Below are positions 55,786 through 64,000 of a stretch of 64,000 bases of DNA, piece by piece. Position 1 is the first letter of the stretch. The number at the start of each line of letters is the position of its first letter. The notes below the pieces were generated by a model. It was not told where the DNA came from. It did not search any database and saw only the letters and a list, made by a program, of their open reading frames with translations. The stretch is from positions 63,628,948 through 63,692,947 of the forward strand of contig NC_059082.1 in NCBI RefSeq assembly GCF_020497125.1, written 5' to 3'. Source of the DNA: Mauremys mutica (lineage: Eukaryota > Chordata > Testudines > Geoemydidae). Position numbers and translations under genes: made by a program.

Positions 55786-57711
55786 AATATCTAAAAATAA
55801 CATCCACTTGATATTTTTTGCACTTCAGTGGAACAGCCCAGGCCCCAGTCGTGCAATTGAATCTGCAGTGGTGGACCCCTGCACTGATCTATGTGCAGGG
55901 GAGGGGAGGGAAACTGTAGTTTTGATTTCAGGTTAGTCACATGGAGAATCTTGAACCTTAAGTTCCAGCCAGGAGTGAGATTTTTAAGAGACAGTTAAAC
56001 CCAGCAGGAATCGTAACTCAAATGGCGCAAATAGCCCTGTTAATAATCTAAGGGCCTAATCCTCCCAAAGTGTTTGGCACCCTCAAGTCTTATTAAATAG
56101 ACATTCACAGCAATCTCCTGCCCCTTTGTGAAAGAACACTATGAAGTTGTGTGTGTTTCATCATGTAAATAGATATACCCCTACAAGTATCTATTAGAGG
56201 TTCCTTAGAAATACCTTGGATGTATTAATCACTGAAACTTCACTCTCTTCCCTTCCCATCTCCCAATCAGAGTTTACTAAACCACTGCATAGATTTCCCA
56301 GAAGGCAGGATGAAGGGAGGAATATGGGTTAGTGGGCAAACAAAAGAAATTGGAAATGACTCAGCGGCCCAAATAATTTACAGGAAAAATCTGGAGGTGA
56401 TTGTGTCCTTGGGAGTGTTCATTTCCACCTCTCCACTCTCCTTACTCATTGCATTCCTCCCAGAGAAGTTCTTGCTGCTTCCTCACTCTGTTCCTTGAAG
56501 CCTGTTCCACGTTTGAATGCATGGCCTAGCGTCTCCATTATTTTTCTTCTCCTCCCAAAAGGGATTTGGCTTCAAAAAGAGAAACACTGACAGAAATGGG
56601 GCCATGCGATGCATTTTTTCCACAGTAGGGTCTCCCCTGTTGTATGTGGATCTGTAGCACCTGAAGATTCATGGGGGTAAATTAGAGAAATAACGGACTT
56701 TATTAGGAACTAAACTCAATCTCTGACTTAAAAAATAAAATAAAAAAATATGATCTGGCCTATTCTGGAACTGGTCCACCCAGACAACCCTGCCATGAAG
56801 TTACCTAATGAATGACCATTCACTCAGCCAATGAACTACAATATAGAAGAATTACATCAGCAGCAGCACAACATGCTCTAGCTGACGACAGGACACTATT
56901 GGCTACAACTATTTAGCTATGAACTTAGAAGGCTGAGGACTGGACTTCAGTACATGTGGGCAACATCTAGGGGAGACATCCCACTCTCCAGGGCCCTATG
57001 AGCCATGCAGCATTCCCCCCTCCAATCCCATGAGACCTTGGAGGAGTGAAACTGGAAGGAGGAAGGAGCTGCCAGAGACTGAAGTCAACACAGCAGCTGC
57101 AGAAAGCCATTCAAGCAGAGACCTCTGGACACCGATAATGTCACCAGACTGCTCTCTGAAGATTCTCTCCCCATCTTTCCACCTAGCTCATGCTCCCCTA
57201 GCACCACCTCACCGAAAGGACTGAATAACAAAACAAACACCAGCAAACCATGGAACAAACATGACATTGTTCACTCCGCTTGAGGGTTCTGTCCCTCTGC
57301 CTGCCTTTTGTCTCTCTTGCCTAATTAAGACGTTAAACTCTTTGGGGCAGGGACAGTTTCTTATTCGAGAACTGTACAGAGCCTCTCAAAATGAGTCCTA
57401 TTCTAGGTTAGCCCATTGGCACATTTTAATTGAGAGAGAAAAGGACTATGCAAACTAAGTTCCAACATAACATGATGGGTGATCAGGTAGCGAAGAAGGA
57501 CAAAACAACAGGATTATGTGGTTGCTCAGAGATGTGTGCACATTTTAGGGCTGTGTTGGACAGCAACAAAGGAGGTGGGACAGTACATGAGACCATAGGA
57601 GGGTAGAGTGGGGGACATATGGAGTGGTGGTAAATGGGAAATCAGCAAGAGGATGAGGTGAGAGATCAGAACTAGAAGAAGGCTTTAAATAGCTTTGGGG
57701 TTGGGAAGTTA
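55786..57711. other. No gene or repeat recognised
   Basis: Several short frames without domain evidence. Sequence at 57228-57242 (ACAAAACAAACACCA) also occurs immediately upstream of repeat copy 1. Confidence 0.4.
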
Positions 57712-57780
57712 GCAAATTGAATCCAAGGGGGCAATGGACATGGATGGGTAGTGCAAGTATCCTGCTGGTGAGTACGGAAA
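57712..57780 (+). repeat. 69-bp direct repeat, copy 2
   Basis: Partner of 55717-55785, offset exactly 1,995 bp. Confidence 0.92.
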
Positions 57781-60283
57781 CCTGTGCCTGGAAGGAGGGG
57801 GAAACAGCCAGTGTTGCACTAGAGATGTGCCATACATCTGCCCTTCCTGGAGCATTACTCAGGCTCTTAGACTGTCTTCCCATCACAGAGGATGGACTAA
57901 GGAGGCAGTCTTAGGAAAACACATGGAGTGAATGAACAGTGTATTCTGAATACTCCTTGGCATTACTGCCAAGTGAACGGGGAAGTGTCCGCAGCACCTG
58001 GAGTAGCTAAATGGATTAGCAAAGCTTCCTCTGGGAGTAGGATTCATCCAAATTCTCAGCCATTCATCTATGTTTTTTTGCTCAGGCTGACATTTCCTGA
58101 GGGCACAGATTTCAGCTGAACCCAAGTAACCAATCACATGCCGTCATCTGACAGCCTTTGTTCTTTATCAGCCCATTAAGGATGGGCTTTTAGCCAATGA
58201 AAATGTCAGATTTTTGGCAATGGGTTTACAATTATTAGGAAGTGCTTTGGCAGAATAATGGAATTAGAGGGTTTAGAAACCAATCAAATAGGTCTGTTTC
58301 CAGTATAGTCCCAGAGAGGGTGGCAAATGGCCAGGGAGGAATATCAGAATGAATCAGGCACTATAAGGTATTTGGATTTACTGCAGGGAGTGGACGCTAG
58401 TCACAGCAGTTGCTATCCAGGCTGTAATGAAAGTTGTCTCCTAGCACAATGCCAGGGCCAACTGATCCTGTTGGTGCTTTGGATTCACTTTTAATTTGCA
58501 TAGGTGAAAGCCCGTGAACCAAACTTCCTTTTGTTTTGCTTGAGAACTATCATTACAAAGGAGTCACAAAGGAGGTGCTGGGAAGGAAGCACTTCAGTAA
58601 AAGTCAAAGTAGCTCCTTCCCTCTAGTTTCCTCCCTTTAGAATTGTGTCTCTCAGCTCACTGTGATTGGCTGATGGGGCAAGCCCACAACTGCTATGGAG
58701 AGGGGACTTTTCTACACTTCTTGGGCAGAAAGATCCATGATTGAAAAAGCTGTAGCAGAGAAATCAAAATAGTGTTGCCCCTTTGACCTGAGTAGTTAGT
58801 CAATATTTGGGGCCTTGCAGGTTTGTTTCTGTTAGGAGGAGAAATGGAGGATACAAGTCAGATATTTCTTTGGTGCAATCCTGTTTATTTACATGGAATG
58901 TACACAAAGCCCTGTTTTCCTGAACACAGCACAAATGAGCAGCCGAAATCCCTAAGCCTGCTCTTCTAGCATGTGAAGTCTCTGTCTCTCTGCTCCCTCT
59001 GAGGGCCACACTCACGTCTGCCTTTCTCTGTGCCTGCTTCTAACACGCACCTAGCTTGCCCAGCAATCCCCTACCTCCTCTGCATTCACAACCAATCCCA
59101 AGGAAAACCTTCAGTCCACACAGGGCTCAGGCTTTGCCATCTGGCCAGTGCCTTGGGCAGTAGCCTCCTAATTTTTCAGCTATCACTACGGAGAAGAGCT
59201 TTGAATTACTCCTCCTATTTAGCCTCAATGAAGCATGCTTAGCAAACCATCCACTTCAACCAGGTCTGTGATTGTCTATAGATCAAAGAACCACTTGATG
59301 GCACCCATTAACAGCATTACAATGGTTTGTTCTTGTTCTACAGAGAAATAGACATAGATTGTAGGAAACCTAAGCTCTCCAAAACTCCTAGCAGAGACAG
59401 AGGGGAAACTAAGTGCCTTACTATTGAGTCACTTGCTGTATCCACTGCCAGAGTCTTCAGTGGGTTTTTGGTTTTGACTTTTGTTTTGTTTTCATTTGCC
59501 CTGAAGCATACCAAGAATAATGTGGAGAGGGAAGATGCAGGCTATGCAGAACGCCTCTCAGGATCGGCTAGATTGTGTTTCATTTGTAAACACACACTCT
59601 TCCTGGAAAGGGCAGCGGAGAAGCAGACACAGTTTGCTCACCTTAAAGCCTAACTTATTTTTCAAGTACACAAGTACGTGCTCATCTCACCCCAAATACA
59701 ACCAGCACGTCTGAGTTGTGCCCACGCATCAGCTCCCCCCGCCCCACACACAGACACAGACACAACACCCACACCTACCAAATTTATGTATCTGCACCTA
59801 CTGTGCTGCTTAAATGGGTCTGCCCCGGTGTATTCTGGGACAATTTGGACAGCTATCCCATAGTTCCTCACAGTGCCCAGAGGAAGTGCACACAGCAGCA
59901 GCATGTTGGGCATGTCTGAGTGCAAAGAGCTGGAGGACAGCTCAAATGGTCACATAAGCATGGTTAGGGTGGAAGGAAGTCTGGTCTACATTGCAAAATC
60001 ACCAAATAGAGGAATGATGACCATGGGCCAGAATAGGTCTCAAGCAGGGCAAAACACTAGTAGCTGCCACAGTTACTGACCATGTATTTGCCATGTTATG
60101 TGCAGACACATACCATGTTTAGAATCAGCGATGTTGCTAATTTGTTCCATCTTGTGTTCAAAGCTGTAGTATAGACAGTGCCTAAGAAGCAAGCAAAGAT
60201 AAAGGGAATAGTCACCCTTTGACCATGTCTGCATGGTGATCTGCCCCAGTGATCTGCTCTCAGATGCTTGCTTTCCAGACTAA
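57781..60283. other. No gene recognised
   Basis: Pieces at 59820-59885 ('GGACAGCTATCCCATAGTTC') resemble Harbinger internal sequence. The 113-codon minus frame at 57545-57886 and the 108-codon frame at 59327-59653 show no domain. Confidence 0.35.
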
Positions 60284-60676
60284 GGCCTGGTCTACACGAG
60301 AAACTCTTGCCAGTATAGCAGTGTGGGTTATAGTAAGGGCTGTGATTTTTTGGGTGACATTTCAATACTGGCAAAAACCCCAGTGTAGACATAGTTATAC
60401 TGGCTTAACAGTGCTTTTTCCACTGTAGCTTATTTTACTTATTGAACTAGTATAAGCTATATCAACAAAAGCACTTTTTGTTGTTGTTGTTGTTTGTTGT
60501 TGGTATGAGCTGCTTCTGTACTAGGAGGGTTTGCAGTATATTTGTCTTGCAAACCTTTCACCTGACTTCAGCTGCATCAGTACAAATCACAGCTTACCTT
60601 GTCCACACAAGGGGCTTGCACCAGTGCAACTGAATTGATAGCTGGACCTGGGACAATCCCAGTGTAGACAAACACT
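60284..60676. mobile_element. Harbinger-type MITE, 393 bp, TAA duplication
   Basis: Left GGCCTGGTCTACACGAG and right reverse complement AGTGTTTGTCTACACTG share GTCTACAC, flanked by TAA at 60281-60283 and 60677-60679. Internal 'CCAGTGTAGACATAG' repeats the terminus. A (GTT)n run lies at 60478-60503. Confidence 0.75.
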
Positions 60677-61319
60677 TAAATATCTTTGCTTCCCTTCCCC
60701 TCCCCATCCAATTAGAGAGAACAGCTGGTGGGATAGCAACTTATTCTTCTGCTACCATACGTGTGTATCCAAACTCCCTCTATAGGCCAGCTTATGGTTT
60801 GTACTTGGTCTGCAGCAGGGCTGCTCTCTAGCAGTTCAGGTGGGCTGGCTGTCGTCATTTATAGCTACTTTTTGTCTGTGACGCTAGCAACGTGTTAGAT
60901 GATTAAACTCAGAAGTTCCACAACCCTGTGGGCTCTTTGGTTCTCAGACTTTGGAAGTGAAACTCAGTGGAGTCCGTTTAGGTTTTGTTTCTAGGCTGTC
61001 AGTTTCACTTTCAGGTTCTCAGAGCTTCAGTGTTTGGGCTGAGGATGCCGCAGGGGAAGGTTGCTTTGTTTAAACGCAGCTGTTCTCACTGGGATTTGAA
61101 AAGAAGTCTTGGAAACATTTCTGGTTAGGCTCAATCGGAGCTTGTTCTTACACAATGAAAATGCTGGCTTGAACCAGTGCTGATAAGTCCCCTTTTGAAC
61201 TTGTCGGACAGAAATGTTTACTAATGGGCCCTTTTAGTCCTTTCTATCCCTAGAGGTGCCTTCTGAGCAAGTCCATCTGTTCTTTGCATGGCTCTGCATG
61301 TTCCCACTAATGGTGCTGT

Positions 61320-62260
61320 ATGGCACCTAACAGTAGAACCTTCTCCAAGCCATGCCTGTTAGAGTACATGTGTGTCTCTTACTTTCCTCGCCTGCCTGTT
61401 TTCAAACCTCCCAAGGGGAAGCTACAGAAGGGGGCGTGTGCCCTCTGCCGCGTCAGTTCCTTCCAACTGCTGCACCAGATGGAAGTGAACCACTCCAAGC
61501 CTTTGGATCTGGCATTTCTCCATGCATAGGGTGTTATTAGTTTATAGTTGTTGTTCTCTGTATAGCTTTTAGTATAAGGTAATTTTGAGTATCTTAATAG
61601 GTATAGCTAGTTTATTCCAGTTGGCAAGGTCAGGTCCATGGGATGGTGAACCACAGAAATAGCAGCCAGTCTTTAAGCGATGAGCTTTGTGCCCAGCTGT
61701 CTTCCCAGCAACACGTTAAGTGCACGAGAGAAGACCACTCTCCTTCTGGGTGTTTGATTTGCTGGAATTTCACACCCAGAGCATGCAAAGACAGGCAGAA
61801 CAGACTACAGGAGCGCCTGTTTAAAGAGCTTTCGCTGCTGAGCCACCTGAGGCCTGTTTCTGCTCCAGTGGCTTCCTACAGCAAGGCTAAGTTGTCTAAG
61901 GGTTCTATGTCATCAAGATCTTTATTGCTGCTGGCTCCCCGTCCTTGGGTTAAAGCTGTTGGTTCCAAAGAAGAAGCTGAGGGAGAAGATGGCCACAATT
62001 AGCAGTGCCAGATCCTGATTTGTCACCTGATGAACATATGAGAGTATTCAGGTGGGTGTATTATTCTGCTTCCGACCCTTCTGAGGATACTTTTCAATTC
62101 CATGACCACATAGATCACATGATAGCCACAATAAACTTACCTTCAGTGGCTGCAGAGGAAACCTCCCACCAATAGCTGACCATTAATAGGATGTGCTCTC
62201 TATCCTGGATGGTCTTTTGCAGACTTCTAAGACTGGTGAACCCCTGCTTACTGTAAGCCA
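61320..62260 (+). pseudogene. Possible retroelement gag remnant
   Basis: The frame at 61643-62002 (119 codons) contains 'HVKCTREDHSPSGCLICW', a Cys/His cluster, followed by 'TPRACKDRQNRLQERLFKEL' and a Ser/Lys/Pro-rich tail, then an acidic end and stops. Further on, in another frame, 'DVLSILDGLLQTSKTGEPLL' appears near 62190-62250. Upstream at 61320-61529 is a short frame with 'KGKLQKGACALCRVSSFQLL'. This order resembles the Gag region of DIRS- or Ty3-like retrotransposons in reptiles, but the family call is tentative. Frames are broken; no RT or integrase/recombinase is visible in the window. Confidence 0.35.
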
Positions 62261-64000
62261 GTTTCCAAGAAAACAGACAAACTGGTGCACTTAAGAGAAA
62301 AAAATTCTCATCCTCTTCTTTGGGAATTAGTGGCTAAATACCAGGTGGTGACACTGATGCCCCGTTAGCAATTCCACCTGTGGGAAAGGAGGGTGTTCTT
62401 TGTCCAAGATTTGCCACATGATAAAAGAAGACTGGCTAATGCTATTTTGACAGAAGGACAAAATGTGGCAAGGCAGAAGGTTCTACTCTTTGTCACCACC
62501 AACCAGCACAGCACCCATGAGTGTGACTATGCCGAGTTGTCTTGATGAACTCTGGTTACAAGTAAGTAACCTTCATTCCTTTGCCCCTGCTCTCCCTGGA
62601 GCCATCTCCTTTCTTCTTCTTCTTCTTCTTCACTATCATTGCTGGTAGTATGAGCCAGTGTCCTCGGTGGGAGCAAAAGAAAGTGTCAGCTTGTTGGGGT
62701 TGAGGGCTGTCTCATGGACAGAGAGCGCCATAGGCATTTTCTGGGTGAAATCATGAGTAAGGAGGAAGCAGGCAGGGTGGAGGTGGTGAGGAAGAGGAAG
62801 AATCTTCCTCAGTTGAATAGTAACTTGTGCTTGGATCTTGAAAAATGGCTGACTGCTAGTCATGATGGGCCAAATTCACCTCTGGTGTCTATCCATAGAC
62901 TGCAGATGGCTTGCACCAGTGATCAACAGTCTATCCAGAAGTGTCACACCTGTGTCATAGCAATGAAATGGAGGATAACTCAGGGTATGAAGCGTATTAC
63001 TGCACTACACAAATGTACTCAGAACAGTCACAGACTGAAACTCCAGCCACTTCTGTTCTAGGAGCTGATCCTATGTTTCGTTCATCCCTAGAACTTGCAT
63101 GGACGGCACTGGGAGTTTTGGATGTGCAAAAACCAAGGACTTGGGTCCCAAGTTAACTTTCAGGAGCAAAATATGGGCAAAGTGGTGCGGCTTTACTTTT
63201 GCTGATCCCCCGCACATCTGTTTATTCCACTAGTTCCCCCATTAGACTGATGGCTTCTTCTTTAGTAGCGACGTCTGACTCATCTTGTACTTGCAGACTT
63301 TTACTGGGAAGTTTGCTTATATGAAGATGGCACAAGGACTTCTGGATCAGTCTCTTTATGAGCAGTTTGCTTTAATGGATGACGTAATGGTGAATGTAAA
63401 CATCACCTTCTCAGTGAGTCAGAGCACAGGATATGAGACAAAGGCCTGTATTTGCGTTCATGTGAAATTGCTAATTCAGTTTTTTCCCTTGTTTCAAATA
63501 ATCAGTAATAAACAAGACCCAAACAACCACTTCAAAACGTCTGCAGTTTGATGATTTACCATCAGGCCCAGATTAACCAATGTGCACTCGCTGCATGTGC
63601 ACAGGGCACCCATCTTCTGTGGGCCCCTGATTACTGGATTTGGATGGGTGGTGTTGTGGCTGCATGGGGCTCATAACATCACTCAAGTTTGGCCCTGCTG
63701 CTCCTCCATCGTGACGGCTGGGCAGGTGGGCCAAATGTGAGTGAGTGGTGGTGTGACCTGGCTTGCAGCTTCGCTCACTCAGTTGTAGCCAGGGCCACCC
63801 CTCCATTATGTTGGGATCCCTGATTTCCATGCACAGGACTCCAAAATTCTGTAATCCCCCACTACTTACCACCCCAGCTCAGTCCTGAAGACAGATGTGG
63901 GAACAAAGAACTGTAAGATTTCTGAGAACAGGAGGAGCCAGTAAGAAGAAAAACATTGTCTGTGGAACAATGGCTCGTAATTATTGTTGTGAAATATTCC
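62261..64000. other. No gene confirmed to the window end
   Basis: A (TTC)n run is at 62611-62631. Frames at 62714-63061 and 63285-63551 lack domains, although the latter follows a plausible acceptor (CATCTTGTACTTGCAG at 63281-63296). The region 63560-63860 may be another decayed DNA element ('CAGGCCCAGATTAACC'). Confidence 0.35.

Noticed and set aside
1..64000. CRISPR array, bacterial operon or phage system
   Set aside because: Direct repeats are few, irregularly spaced and explained by eukaryotic transposons; SINE and LINE content shows vertebrate DNA.

Overview
The window reads as vertebrate nuclear DNA from a reptile, most likely a cryptodiran (hidden-necked) turtle. It is AT-rich, gene-poor and full of old transposable elements. 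The lineage call rests on a tRNA-derived SINE with recognisable Pol III A and B boxes and a CR1-type tail (about 17.5 kb, with a second, truncated copy near 42.0 kb), several CR1 LINE 3' ends, an L2-like LINE piece, MIR-like elements, and many hAT, PIF/Harbinger and TA-target miniature elements of the kinds abundant in turtle genomes. These family names are recognition from memory, not a database result.

Only one cellular gene is supported, on the + strand, and only its 3' end lies in the window. A 150-bp internal exon (11877-12026, phase 1-1, Ser/Pro-rich) can be joined in phase to the terminal exon (23621-23979), which encodes an acidic, low-complexity C-terminus ending at a TGA. A phase-compatible alternative terminal exon may lie at 19046-19122. 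I could not name the gene. A long 3' UTR may run to an AATAAA at 30715. On this reading, 1-11876 is intron, and 31 kb onward is intergenic or belongs to an unseen gene.

Layout. 1-1.5 kb: a rearranged Harbinger-like element with tandem repeats. 1.76-5.4 kb: a minus-strand LINE reverse-transcriptase fragment split by a 2.47-kb Harbinger element (TAA target duplication, decayed transposase and a convergent partner gene). 6.55-7.19 kb: a hAT-type element holding a CR1 tail. 9.18-10.88 kb: a CR1 fragment split by a small hAT. 11.9-24 kb: the gene's 3' exons, with a hAT at 16.7 kb and the SINE at 17.5 kb in its introns. 24-30.7 kb: putative 3' UTR with a CR1 tail at 27.4 kb. 31.6-42.2 kb: hAT, Harbinger-like, Tigger-like and MIR-like elements. 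44.6-45.2 kb: CR1. 45.5 kb: hAT. 48.2-49.2 kb: a solo LTR with a 5-bp target duplication. 50.8-51.9 kb: a CR1 fragment whose frame is still open. 54.1-54.8 kb: palindromic repeats. 55.7 and 57.7 kb: a 69-bp near-identical direct repeat. 60.3 kb: a Harbinger-like MITE. 61.3-62.3 kb: a possible retroelement gag remnant.

I found no CRISPR array, RNA gene other than the SINE, operon or intact mobile element. The most interesting items are the nested insertions whose target duplications prove insertion order, the tandem acceptor and alternative last exon of the unnamed gene, an unexplained 125-codon open frame next to CR1-A, and the 69-bp repeat pair that looks like a templated insertion.
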